Assembly (NCBI RefSeq): GCF_004006015.1
Contig: NZ_CP034766.1
Span: 1,054,001-1,118,000 of the forward strand
From: Rhodococcus sp. X156
Lineage (GTDB): Bacteria > Actinomycetota > Actinomycetes > Mycobacteriales > Mycobacteriaceae
Direction: 5' to 3'
Length of the DNA: 64,000 nt
In this document: in pieces, positions 44,637 through 52,856 of the stretch
Layout: each line of letters opens with the position of its first letter
Numbering within the stretch: position 1 is the first letter of the stretch
The notes under the pieces: model-generated
The model's input: the letters and a program-made list of their open reading frames with translations, nothing else
What the model was told of the DNA's origin: nothing
The model's database searches: none
Position numbers and translations under genes: made by a program

Positions 44637-45569
44637 ATGACTGCCTATGACGAGCTGACCGTGACCGGTCGCTGCGGCCCCGCGACCCTTGCCCTGCTGC
44701 ACCGCCTGGTGAGCGAGGTGACCGCTGCCCGCACCGGCGTGACCGCCGACAGCTCCCTCCCCAGCTCCAGCGCCGAGGTGGAGCGGGTGCTCGCCGGCCT
44801 GCTGGACCGGCGCAACGCCGGCTTCCTGCTCACCTGCTGGGCCCAGGCGCACGACGAGGCCTCGCTGGAGCGGGTGTTTCGCACCGCGATCACCAACCGG
44901 CTCGACGACCAGGCGCACGCCTGGACCCAGGCCGGGGTGCAGCTGCGCCGGGCCGAGTCGCTGCTGCCGCTGGACGCCCGCTTCACCCGCCGCGTGAGCC
45001 CCGGCGGCGACGTGCTGGTGGGGCTGGCCGGGGGTCCCGAGGACACCTGGCAGGGCGAGGTGGACGACCTGGAGCGCGCCGCCGTGGCGGTGCTCGGCGC
45101 CGATGACATCGCCTCGGCCGCGCACGCCACCCACCAGGCCAGCGCCACCACCGACCTGGTGCGCGCCGTGCTGCACGGCATCCTCACCGCGGCGGGCGGT
45201 CCAGTGCCGGCCGGGAAGCTGCTGACCGTGCTGCGCCGCCGGTTCCCGCTGCCCCCGGCCAAGGCGCCCAAGCCGGTGCTGGTGCCGTCGGTGGACACCG
45301 GGGCCACCCTGCCCGGGCCCGAGGCCGGGGTGCTGGCCCGCGACGCCGCCGACGAGATCTGGCAGTCGCTGTCTCCGCTGGACCGGGCGCTGGTGCCGCA
45401 CCTCGGCCAGCCACCGGCCGAGCTGGCCACCGTCGCCGGCTCCAGCCCGGAGCAGGCGCAGGCCGCGGCCACCGACCTCGCCGACCGGCTGCGCGAGGCC
45501 TGCCGGGACGACGAGCTCGCCTTCGAGGTGCTCGCCCGCGTGCGCCAGCTCTGCACCGAGCGCCCCTGA
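44637..45569 (+). CDS. Conserved hypothetical protein, helical
   Basis: A 310-residue soluble protein, mostly helical, of no family I can name. The C-terminal 80 residues (LSPLDRALVPHLGQPPAELATVAGSSPEQAQAAATDLADRL) resemble a helix-turn-helix of the sigma-factor region 4 kind, so it may bind DNA, but no sigma region 2 is seen. The middle contains an Asp/Glu-rich stretch. It follows the small membrane protein gene by 12 bp and precedes a DUF2630 gene. Confidence 0.65.
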   Translation: MTAYDELTVTGRCGPATLALLHRLVSEVTAARTGVTADSSLPSSSAEVERVLAGLLDRRNAGFLLTCWAQAHDEASLERVFRTAITNRLDDQAHAWTQAGVQLRRAESLLPLDARFTRRVSPGGDVLVGLAGGPEDTWQGEVDDLERAAVAVLGADDIASAAHATHQASATTDLVRAVLHGILTAAGGPVPAGKLLTVLRRRFPLPPAKAPKPVLVPSVDTGATLPGPEAGVLARDAADEIWQSLSPLDRALVPHLGQPPAELATVAGSSPEQAQAAATDLADRLREACRDDELAFEVLARVRQLCTERP

Positions 45570-45645
45570 GCAGCGGGCCGCGGGGGCCGTCGGGACGTAC
45601 GTTGGAGACGAGCCGGTCGCGCTGTCGAGTGTGAAGGGGCGGGCG

Positions 45646-45891
45646 ATGGACGACGCCGAGATCCTGCAGAAGATCCAGCAGCTGGTCAGCGACGAGCACG
45701 CCCTGCGCACTGCCGAGGAGCAGGGCGAGATCTCCCCGGAGGAGGAGAGCCGGCGCGTGCAGGCTCGGGAGCAGGCGCTGGACCAGTGCTGGGACCTGCT
45801 GCGCCAGCGCCGGGCCCGGCGCGACGCCGGCGAGGACCCGGACACCGCCGCACCCCGTCCCACCGAGGACGTGGAGGGCTACCTGCAGTGA
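45646..45891 (+). CDS. DUF2630 protein
   Basis: An 81-residue acidic protein of the DUF2630 family, with the family's helical hairpin pattern (ILQKIQQLVSDEHALR ... EEESRRVQAREQALDQCWDLLRQRRARRDAG). The family is actinobacterial and uncharacterised. ATG 45646 is preferred over GTG 45631 because homologues start MDDAEIL. Confidence 0.88.
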   Translation: MDDAEILQKIQQLVSDEHALRTAEEQGEISPEEESRRVQAREQALDQCWDLLRQRRARRDAGEDPDTAAPRPTEDVEGYLQ

Positions 45892-45898
45892 GGCACGG

Positions 45899-46699
45899 CT
45901 AGGGTGCGCTGACCGCGGTCGTTGCCCGGGCGCGCCGCGGCACCCGCCAGGTGAGCAGCATGGCCAGCGCCAGCAGCAGCTCGGCGATGTCGCCACCGAA
46001 GTACATCAGCGAGGCCCCGGCCTGCAGGTCGTCGCTGGTGGTCGGGATGCGCACGTAGCGGTTGGCGTACATCAGCTGGGACAGGATGGCGTGCCCGGCG
46101 ATGGCCACCCCCAGCACCACCAGCCGCGCCCTGACCGACAGCCGGTGCGGGCCCGGGTCGGGGCCGGCGATCACCCAGGCGAAGAGGTAGCCGGCGAGCA
46201 GGAAGTGCAGGTGCAGCAGGTGGTGGGCCAGGGGGTGGCTGCTGCTCCACGCGTACAGCGGGGTCAGGTACAGCAGGTACAGCGAGCCGAGGGTGAGCAG
46301 CAGCGCCACCACGGGGTTGGCGACCAGGCCCACCGGCCGGCTGCGCAGCACCGCCACCAGCCGCCGACCCGTGGTGGCGGAGACGTTGCGCAGCACCAGC
46401 GTGACGGGCGCGCCGAGCACCAGCCCGAGCGGGGCCAGCATGGCCAGCAGCAGGTGCTGGGCCATGTGCGCCTGGAACGTGCCAGCGGGCAGCGGCAGCG
46501 CGTCGGGCACCAGCGCCCAGCCCAGCAGCGCCAGCCCACCCAGGAACGCGGCGGTGCGCCAGTGCTGCCAGCCGCGGCCGTCGCGGTCGGTGCGCAGCGC
46601 CCCCACCAGGTACGCCGCGGCGAACAGGCCCAGCACGGCGAGCACCACCGGACTGGCGCCCGTGCCGGTGGCGTGGGTGTGCGCGTCGTGCGCGAGCAT
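45899..46699 (-). CDS. CtaG-type cytochrome c oxidase assembly protein
   Basis: A 266-residue membrane protein of the caa3_CtaG family, with seven hydrophobic segments and conserved histidines in FQAHMAQHLLLAMLAPLGLVLGAP and LAHHLLHLHFLLAGYLFAW. The family aids assembly of heme-copper oxidases, probably by handling copper. It is the distal gene of a three-gene cluster with a DUF2243 protein (1 bp overlap) and a small membrane protein. Confidence 0.88.
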   Translation of the reverse strand: MLAHDAHTHATGTGASPVVLAVLGLFAAAYLVGALRTDRDGRGWQHWRTAAFLGGLALLGWALVPDALPLPAGTFQAHMAQHLLLAMLAPLGLVLGAPVTLVLRNVSATTGRRLVAVLRSRPVGLVANPVVALLLTLGSLYLLYLTPLYAWSSSHPLAHHLLHLHFLLAGYLFAWVIAGPDPGPHRLSVRARLVVLGVAIAGHAILSQLMYANRYVRIPTTSDDLQAGASLMYFGGDIAELLLALAMLLTWRVPRRARATTAVSAP

Positions 46700-47238
46700 C
46701 AGCGGGGGGCGGTGGCGACCGGGGTGGTGGTGCGGCGGGAGGACGGTCGCGCGAGCAGCCAGCCGACGACCACCAGCACCGCTCCCAGGGCGAGGAACCC
46801 GAGGTCCCACCACGTCTGGTTGGGGCCGCTGCGCACGTGGTGGATGCCCAGGACGTGGTGGTCGATGATGCCCTCCACCAGGTTGAACAAGCCCCAGCCC
46901 ACCAGGATCCAGCCCCACAGCGGTGTGGCTCGCCAGCTGTGCACCTGGCCGGAGCTGAGCCGGGAGAACAGCAGCGCCAGCCCGATCAGCACCGCCAGCC
47001 AGGTGAAGGTGTGGAAGAAGCCGTCCCAGAGGGTGTTGATCTCCAGTCCGTGCACGGTGTCCTGCGGGTAGAAGGCGACGCCCACCCGGTCGGTGTCGGT
47101 GCTGGTGAGCATGTGGTGCCACTGCAGGATCTGGTGCAGCAGGATGCCGTCCACGAAGCCACCGAGGCCCACGCCGAGCACGATGCCCGGCGCGCGCAGC
47201 GCGGCGGAGGGGGTGCGGGCATCAGGCGGCGTGCTCAT
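46699..47238 (-). CDS. DUF2243 membrane protein
   Basis: A 179-residue protein with four membrane segments. The first carries the family pattern GLGGFVDGILLHQILQWHHML, with His residues in the helix; a second His-rich stretch is IIDHHVLGIHHV. DUF2243 proteins are commonly found beside CtaG, as here (1 bp overlap). The histidines suggest metal binding, which is inference. Start ATG 47238. Confidence 0.88.
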   Translation of the reverse strand: MSTPPDARTPSAALRAPGIVLGVGLGGFVDGILLHQILQWHHMLTSTDTDRVGVAFYPQDTVHGLEINTLWDGFFHTFTWLAVLIGLALLFSRLSSGQVHSWRATPLWGWILVGWGLFNLVEGIIDHHVLGIHHVRSGPNQTWWDLGFLALGAVLVVVGWLLARPSSRRTTTPVATAPR

Positions 47239-47450
47239 CGTGCTCGCTGGCGCTCGGTGGCCACGCCGGGCTTGCTGCGGTCGGAGTGCGTGCCGGTGGC
47301 GTCGCTGGCCTCGGCGAGCCGCTGGTGCAGGCGGTCCTTGACCTCCTCCGGGGTGTAGCTGCGGCGCTGCCGCTGGTTGCGCGCGACCACCCCGCCCGTG
47401 GCCACCACACCCGCTAGTCCTGCTACTCCCAGCACTTTCCACCATCGCAT
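47235..47450 (-). CDS. Small membrane-anchored protein upstream of DUF2243/CtaG
   Basis: A 71-residue protein with one N-terminal membrane segment (VLGVAGLAGVVATGGVVA) and a charged, helical tail (TPEEVKDRLHQRLAEASDA). It overlaps the DUF2243 gene by 4 bp, so the three are co-translated. No family recognised. It is the first gene of the cluster, so its promoter should lie upstream of 47450. Confidence 0.7.
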   Translation of the reverse strand: MRWWKVLGVAGLAGVVATGGVVARNQRQRRSYTPEEVKDRLHQRLAEASDATGTHSDRSKPGVATERQRAR

Positions 47451-47513
47451 GCGGCCCAGGCTACGTCGCTGCGCCAAGCCTTCTCGGCCATCCGGGGGAC
47501 CTAGGCTGCGGGG

Positions 47514-48176
47514 ATGACCGGTACCAGCGTCACCCTCGACCACGCGCTGGAGATGACCCGCACCGGCGACGTCTGGCTCTTCCGGGGCCGCTCCGGCGCC
47601 GACCGCGCCATCCGTGCCCTCACCAACGCCCCGGTCAACCACGTGGGCATGGCCGTGGTGATCGACGACCTGCCACCGCTGATGTGGCACGCCGAGCTGG
47701 GTCGCTCCCTGCCCGACGCCTGGACCGGCAACCACCAGCGCGGCGTGCAGCTGCACGACATGCGCCAGGCGGTGCTGACCTGGGCCGGCCGCTACGACCA
47801 GCGCCCGTGGCTGCGCCAGCTGCTGAGCCCGGTGACCGAGGAGCAGGAGGGCGCGGTGCTGCGCACCATCGCTCGGCTGGACGGCACGCCGTTTCCCAGC
47901 ACCGCCACGATGGCGGGCCGGTGGCTCACCGGGCGGGCGCTGCGCCGCAACCGGGTCAAGCACCGCGCGGTGGAGACGGCCTACTGCGCGGAGGTGCTGG
48001 CCCTGACCTACCAGGCGATGGGGCTGCTGCCCGACGACCGCAAGGCCAGCTGGTACGACCCCGGCCGGTTCTGGAGCGGCGACGACCTGCCCCTGCTGGG
48101 TGGGGCCGAGCTGGGCGGGGAGATCGCCGTGGACGTCAGCCTGGAGGAGCTCGCCGCCTACCCGCCGGTGGCCTAG
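47514..48176 (+). CDS. Permuted NlpC/P60-like (YiiX-type) cysteine hydrolase-like protein
   Basis: A 220-residue soluble protein with the permuted papain-like pattern: His in VNHVGMAVVI near residue 43 comes before the putative catalytic Cys in ETAYCAEVLALTYQAMGLL near residue 157. This order is typical of YiiX/YebB-like enzymes. The front GDVWLFRGRSGADRAIR also fits. There is no signal peptide, so it acts in the cytoplasm, on peptide or lipid amides perhaps. The assignment rests on motif order only. Confidence 0.65.
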   Translation: MTGTSVTLDHALEMTRTGDVWLFRGRSGADRAIRALTNAPVNHVGMAVVIDDLPPLMWHAELGRSLPDAWTGNHQRGVQLHDMRQAVLTWAGRYDQRPWLRQLLSPVTEEQEGAVLRTIARLDGTPFPSTATMAGRWLTGRALRRNRVKHRAVETAYCAEVLALTYQAMGLLPDDRKASWYDPGRFWSGDDLPLLGGAELGGEIAVDVSLEELAAYPPVA

Positions 48177-48234
48177 CCCGCTGCCGGACCCGGGCTACCG
48201 TGGCGGGGGAGGCCCTGCAGCAGAGGAGTCCCCA

Positions 48235-48903
48235 ATGCCGGTCATCGCCATCGTCGGAGCAGGCCCCGGGCTGGGGCTCTCCCTCGCCAAGACCTTTGGC
48301 GCACAAGACTTTCAGGTGGCGCTGATCTCCCGGTCGCAGCAGCGCCTGGACGGGCTCGTGGCCCAGCTCGACGCCGCCGGCATCGAGGCGGCGGCCTTCC
48401 CCGCCGACGTGCGCGACCCCACCTCGCTGGTGGAGGCCTTCGACGGGGTGACCGACCGGTTCGACGCGGTGGACGTGCTCGAGTTCTCCCCGGCCCCGTA
48501 CCGGCCTGCTCCGGAGCTGGCGGTGGCCGACCCGCTGGAGGTCACCGTGGCCAACCTGCGGCCGCAGATCGAGTACTACCTGTACGGCGCGGTCACCGCC
48601 GCCCAGCAGGTGCTGCCGCCGATGATCGACGACGAGGTGGGGACGCTGTTGTTCACCACCGGCGCCGGCTCGGTGACGCCGCACCCCAGGATGGGCAACG
48701 TCAACGCCGCGGCCGCAGCGCTGCGCAGCTGGGTGCTCGACCTCAACCAGGTGGCGGCCGAGCTGGGTGTCTACGCCGCGCACGTCGCCATCAACACCGG
48801 GATCGGCTCCGGGCCACCGGACGCGGAGGCCGACGTCATCGCCAAGGCCTACTGGGACCTCTACGTCCGGCGCGACCGGGCCGAGCTGGTCTACACCGCG
48901 TGA
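48235..48903 (+). CDS. SDR-family protein without the catalytic Tyr-Lys
   Basis: A 222-residue short-chain dehydrogenase-type protein. The nucleotide-binding motif GAGPGLGLS and the acidic strand are present. Where the catalytic YxxxK should be, the sequence reads GNVNAAAAALRSW, so both Tyr and Lys are missing; only the TTGAGSV serine region remains. It may bind NAD(P) without classical SDR catalysis, or serve as a regulator. ATG 48235 has a GGAG site. The downstream gene is another Rossmann protein, separated by a tandem repeat. Confidence 0.8.
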   Translation: MPVIAIVGAGPGLGLSLAKTFGAQDFQVALISRSQQRLDGLVAQLDAAGIEAAAFPADVRDPTSLVEAFDGVTDRFDAVDVLEFSPAPYRPAPELAVADPLEVTVANLRPQIEYYLYGAVTAAQQVLPPMIDDEVGTLLFTTGAGSVTPHPRMGNVNAAAAALRSWVLDLNQVAAELGVYAAHVAINTGIGSGPPDAEADVIAKAYWDLYVRRDRAELVYTA

Positions 48904-48907
48904 GGAG

Positions 48908-48979
48908 GACCGTGCCGTGACCCAGTACTGTGCCGTGACCCAGGACCGTGTCGTGACCCAGGACCGTGCCGTGACCCCT
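48908..48979 (+). repeat. Four tandem 18-bp repeats
   Basis: Four head-to-tail copies of GACCGTGCCGTGACCCAG (48908-48925, 48926-48943, 48944-48961, 48962-48979) with few substitutions. The length is a multiple of three, so in one frame it encodes repeated DRAVTQ-type hexapeptides, but the array lies between two genes and ends just before the downstream start. Confidence 0.93.
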
Positions 48980-48993
48980 GCGGGGTGCCGGCG

Positions 48994-49635
48994 GTGAGGG
49001 TCACCGTCTTCGGGTCGACCAGCGACGTGGGCCGGCTCGCGGTGCGCGACCTGCTGGACAACGGCCACTCCGTGCGCGCCTACGTGCACGAGGCGGTGCT
49101 GCCGCCGGCGAGCTGGTCCGCCGACGTGGACGTGGTGGTCGGGGAGATCACCGACCGCGTGGCCGTCGGCTCCGCGGTGGCCGGGGCGGAGGCGGTGGTG
49201 AGCACGCTCTGGCCGACGCTCAACCGCCGGCGGGTGGGCCCGCCCCTGGTGGAGGGCACCCGGCTGGTGGTGGAGGCCATGCTGGGGCACGGGGTGCGCC
49301 GCTACGTCGGCAACGCCACGCCGTGCGTGCTCGACCCGCGGGAGAGCCCCACGACGCAGACCCGGGTGGTGTCCTGGCTGACCCGGACCCTCCTGCCGCG
49401 GGCGTACCGCGAGGTGGTGGGCATGTCCAACGCCGTCATGCGCACCTCCCTGGACTGGACCATCGTGCGCGTCATCCTGCCCACCGGCGGCCCGGGCGTC
49501 GGCGTGCGGCACGTGGGCTTCTTCGGCACCGACCGCATCGGCTGGCAGGTGAGCAAGGCCGACCTCGCCACGTTCACCGCCGACCAGGTGGACAGCCGCC
49601 GCTTCCTGCGCGCCGCCCCCGCCATCAGCAGCTGA
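48994..49635 (+). CDS. NAD(P)-binding Rossmann protein (atypical SDR/NmrA-like)
   Basis: A 213-residue protein starting VRVTVFGSTSDVGRLAVRDLL, the nucleotide-binding GxxGxxG-like front of atypical SDRs (NmrA, NAD-dependent epimerase relatives), and containing RYVGNATPCVLD and DWTIVRVILPTGG. A complete YxxxK is not evident. GTG 48994 is chosen; GTG 48985 is also in frame. It may be co-transcribed with the preceding SDR-like gene through the 18-bp repeat array. Function unknown. Confidence 0.75.
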   Translation: MRVTVFGSTSDVGRLAVRDLLDNGHSVRAYVHEAVLPPASWSADVDVVVGEITDRVAVGSAVAGAEAVVSTLWPTLNRRRVGPPLVEGTRLVVEAMLGHGVRRYVGNATPCVLDPRESPTTQTRVVSWLTRTLLPRAYREVVGMSNAVMRTSLDWTIVRVILPTGGPGVGVRHVGFFGTDRIGWQVSKADLATFTADQVDSRRFLRAAPAISS

Positions 49636-49726
49636 GTCCCGGTGCCGGCGGGCCGCTCCTGCACCGCCGCCGAGGATTTGGTGGACTGGCAGGGCACACC
49701 GGTTCCGTCAGGAGAGCGAGCACGCG

Positions 49727-51730
49727 ATGCAGCAGAGCACCGAGCCCATCTGGTCGCCCGGCCCGGAGGCCGAGCACAGCCAGCTCGCCGCGTTCGCCCG
49801 CAAGGCCGGTGACCTCGCCGGGCGCGACCTGTCCGACTACGCCGACCTGCTCGCCTGGTCCACCACCGAGCTGGAGCAGTTCTGGGAGCTGGTCTGGCAG
49901 CACTTCGACGTCCGCTCGGCCACCCCGTACACCCAGGTGCTCTCCGGCCGGGGGATGCCCGGCGCCGACTGGTTCACCGGCGCGACGCTGAGCTACGTCG
50001 AGCACGCGCTGCGCGGCCCGGCCGAGGCGCGGGCCGTGGTGGAGACCAACGAGGCCGGCGACTCGGTCACCACCACCCTCGGCCAGCTGCGCAGCGAGGT
50101 CGCCGCCGTGGCCGCGGCGCTGCGCGGGCTGGGGGTGCAGCAGGGCGACCGCGTCGTCGGCTACCTGCCCAACACCCGGGTCTCGCTGGTCGCCTTCCTG
50201 GCCACCGCCTCCCTCGGCGCCACCTGGTCGGCCTGCGGGCAGGACTACGGCCCCGCCGCCGCCACCGACCGCTTCGCCCAGCTGCGGCCCACCGTGCTCG
50301 TCGCCGCCGACGGCTACCGGTTCAGCGGCACCACCGTCGACCGCCGCGACGCCGCCGCCGAGCTGGCCGCCGGGCTGCCCACCCTGCGGGCGGTGGTGCA
50401 CGTGGACCACGTCGGCGCCGGTGAGCCCGCCCCGCTGGCCGGGGGAGTGCGCACCCTGGCGTGGGCGCAGGCCCTGGCCACCACCGACGCCGAAGGCAAC
50501 CCGCACCCGCTGGACGTCGTGGACGTCGCGTTCGACCACCCGCTGTGGGTGCTGTTCTCCTCCGGCACCACCGGCAAGCCCAAGGGCATCGTGCACAGCC
50601 ACGGCGGGGTGCTGCTGGTGCACCTGGCGGCGCTGGGCCTGCAGCTCGACCTCGGGCCCGACGACACCTTCTTCTGGTACACCAACACCAACTGGATGAT
50701 GTGGAACCTCACCGTCGCCGGCCTGCTGGTGGGCTCGGCGGTGGTGCTGCACGACGGCAGCCCCGTCTTCCCCAGCCCGGACACCCTCTGGCAGGTGGTG
50801 GAGCGGGAGGGCGTCACCGTGTTCGGGCTCAGCCCCGGCTACCTGCTGGCCTGCGAGAAGGCGGGCCTGGTGCCGGGCCGCCAGCACGACCTGTCGGCGC
50901 TGCGCACCATCGGCAGCACCGGCTCCACCCTGCACCTGTCGGCCTACGGCTACGTGCACGACGCGGTGTCCGAGCGGGTGCAGCTGGTGTCCACCAGCGG
51001 CGGCACCGACGTGGCCTGCGCCTTCGTCGGTGGCGCCCCCACGGTGCCGGTGCACGTGGGGGAGATCCCGGCCGCCGCGCTCGGGGTGGCGCTGGACGCC
51101 TACGGCCCGGAGGGGCAGTCGCTGCGCGGGGAGGTCGGTGAGCTGGTGGTGACCGAGCCGATGCCGTCCATGCCGGTGTTCTTCTGGGACGACGAGGACG
51201 GCTCGCGGTACCGGGCGGCGTACTTCGACACCTACCCGGGGGTGTGGCGCCACGGCGACTGGATCACCCTCACCGACCGCGGCAGCGTGGTGGTGCACGG
51301 TCGCTCGGACTCCACGCTCAACCGCAACGGGGTGCGGCTGGGCAGCGCGGACATCTACGAGGTGGTGGAGGCCTTCGAGGAGGTGGCCGAGGCACTGGTG
51401 ATCGGGGCGGAGATGCCCGACGGCAGCTACTGGATGCCGATGTTCCTGGTGCTCGCCGAGGGCGCCACCCTGGACGACGACCTGCGCGCGCGCATCGTGG
51501 CCGCGCTGCGCCGGGACGCCTCGCCCCGGCACGTGCCCAGCGAGCTGATCCCGGTGGCCGCCATCCCGCACACCCGCACCGGCAAGAAGCTCGAGGTTCC
51601 GGTGAAGCGGGTGCTGCAGGGCGCCGACCCGGGGACGGCGTTGAGCCTTGGGGCAGTTGATGATCCGTCACTCATCGACCAGTTCGTGCGGCTGGGCGCC
51701 GAGCGCAGGGCCGCCACCGCCAACCCCTGA
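49727..51730 (+). CDS. aacS: Acetoacetyl-CoA synthetase
   Basis: A 667-residue AMP-forming ligase of the acetoacetyl-CoA synthetase type, activating acetoacetate to its CoA thioester. The AMP-binding core motif LFSSGTTGKPKGIVHSHGG lies near residue 285, the TNTNWMMWN segment is typical of the AacS/acetyl-CoA synthetase branch, and the A10 lysine is in HTRTGKKLEVPVK. The ATG is preceded by CAGGAGAG. It lets the cell use ketone bodies or recycle acetoacetate from leucine or polyhydroxybutyrate breakdown. Confidence 0.93.
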   Translation: MQQSTEPIWSPGPEAEHSQLAAFARKAGDLAGRDLSDYADLLAWSTTELEQFWELVWQHFDVRSATPYTQVLSGRGMPGADWFTGATLSYVEHALRGPAEARAVVETNEAGDSVTTTLGQLRSEVAAVAAALRGLGVQQGDRVVGYLPNTRVSLVAFLATASLGATWSACGQDYGPAAATDRFAQLRPTVLVAADGYRFSGTTVDRRDAAAELAAGLPTLRAVVHVDHVGAGEPAPLAGGVRTLAWAQALATTDAEGNPHPLDVVDVAFDHPLWVLFSSGTTGKPKGIVHSHGGVLLVHLAALGLQLDLGPDDTFFWYTNTNWMMWNLTVAGLLVGSAVVLHDGSPVFPSPDTLWQVVEREGVTVFGLSPGYLLACEKAGLVPGRQHDLSALRTIGSTGSTLHLSAYGYVHDAVSERVQLVSTSGGTDVACAFVGGAPTVPVHVGEIPAAALGVALDAYGPEGQSLRGEVGELVVTEPMPSMPVFFWDDEDGSRYRAAYFDTYPGVWRHGDWITLTDRGSVVVHGRSDSTLNRNGVRLGSADIYEVVEAFEEVAEALVIGAEMPDGSYWMPMFLVLAEGATLDDDLRARIVAALRRDASPRHVPSELIPVAAIPHTRTGKKLEVPVKRVLQGADPGTALSLGAVDDPSLIDQFVRLGAERRAATANP

Positions 51731-51794
51731 TCCACCCGCCGCAGGGCGGTGACCTGCGGCTTCGTTCTGCACACCCCCGCAGACTGCCTATCCT

Positions 51795-51821
51795 TTGTGA
51801 CTCACAACACATGTGTCACAA
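51795..51821 (+). promoter_or_regulatory. Symmetric operator candidate upstream of the methyltransferase gene
   Basis: TTGTGAC (51795-51801) and GTCACAA (51815-51821) form a perfect 7-bp inverted repeat around a 13-bp spacer that itself contains the palindrome ACACATGTGT (51807-51816). The TGTGA/TCACA half-sites recall CRP/GlxR sites, though the spacing is not the canonical 6 bp. The ribosome-binding site AAGGGGG follows directly. Confidence 0.5.
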
Positions 51822-51831
51822 GGGGGCGGCT

Positions 51832-52740
51832 ATGGGTGAAGGCGGAGCTTCCGGGGGACCGGGCGACGGCAAGGCGAACTTCGACCACATCTACGACGAG
51901 CCCGACCCGCGGGAGTACTTCCGGACCCTGGCGCGCTACGACTACGAGATCCCCCAGCAGGCCGAGCCGGTCTTCCGCCAGCTGCTCGCTGCCCGGGAGC
52001 AGGCCCCCGACGCCGACGACGTGCATCCGCCCTGGGTGCTCGACCTGTGCTGCTCCTACGGGATCAACGCCGCGCTGCTGTGCTGCGAGGTGACGCTGGC
52101 CGAGCTCTTCGCCCGCTACACCGGCGCCGAGCTCGCCGACGTGTCCACCGACGAGCTGGCCGAGGCCGACACCGCGTTCTACGCCGAGCGGCGTCGGGCG
52201 GCAGCCCCGCGGGTGGGTGGGCTGGACCTTGCCGGCAACGCGGTGGCCTACGCCCGGCGAGTGGGGCTGCTCGATGACGGCTGGTCGGAGAACCTGGAGG
52301 AGCAGCTGCCCTCGCCGGAGCTCAACGACCACCTGGGGCAGGTGAGCCTGGTGACGGCCACCGGGGGAGTCGGCTACATCACCGCCCGCACCTTCGACAG
52401 CGTCGTGCAGCCGCGACCGGACGGCCAGCTGCCGTGGGTGGCGGCCTTCGTGCTGCGCACCTACTCCTACGCCGGGGTGGCGGAGCTGCTGTCCCAGCGC
52501 GGGCTGGTCACCGAGGTGCTGGCCGGCTGTCCGTTCCCGCAGCGCCGGTTCGCCAGCGACGCTGAGCGAGAGGCCGCGCTGGGTGCCGTGGTCCGCAACG
52601 GGCACGACCCGGCGGGACAGGAGGACGGCGGGAGGTACTACGCCGACCTCTACCTGTCCCGGCCGCCGGAGGACGCCGCTCGCCGCTCGGTGGAGGAGCT
52701 GCTGGCCGACGTGGTGGCGAGCAGGGGCGGCGACACCTAG
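51832..52740 (+). CDS. SAM-dependent methyltransferase-like protein
   Basis: A 302-residue protein whose middle holds WVLDLCCSYGINAALL, the SAM-binding motif I of class I methyltransferases in slightly altered form. The rest is acidic and has no clear substrate domain. The start is ATG 51832, with a GGGGG-type ribosome-binding site; GTG 51811 is in frame but lies within the operator candidate. Substrate unknown. It is convergent with qcrB. Confidence 0.72.
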   Translation: MGEGGASGGPGDGKANFDHIYDEPDPREYFRTLARYDYEIPQQAEPVFRQLLAAREQAPDADDVHPPWVLDLCCSYGINAALLCCEVTLAELFARYTGAELADVSTDELAEADTAFYAERRRAAAPRVGGLDLAGNAVAYARRVGLLDDGWSENLEEQLPSPELNDHLGQVSLVTATGGVGYITARTFDSVVQPRPDGQLPWVAAFVLRTYSYAGVAELLSQRGLVTEVLAGCPFPQRRFASDAEREAALGAVVRNGHDPAGQEDGGRYYADLYLSRPPEDAARRSVEELLADVVASRGGDT

Positions 52741-52781
52741 CCGAACGTGTCACCCGCCCGCGTCGGGGGAGCGGGGCGACA

Positions 52782-52835
52782 GACAGCCAGCGACCCCGGA
52801 TCGTGAAGCTCGTGGTCCGGGGCCGCTGGGCTGTC
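52782..52835. terminator. Long hairpin between convergent genes
   Basis: GACAGCCAGCGACCCCGGA (52782-52800) pairs with 52816-52835 with one mismatch and one bulge, forming a stem of about 19 bp with a 15-base loop. It lies between the methyltransferase-like gene and qcrB and should terminate both. Confidence 0.8.
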
Positions 52836-52856
52836 TCGTGCGGGTGGGGCGGGTGG

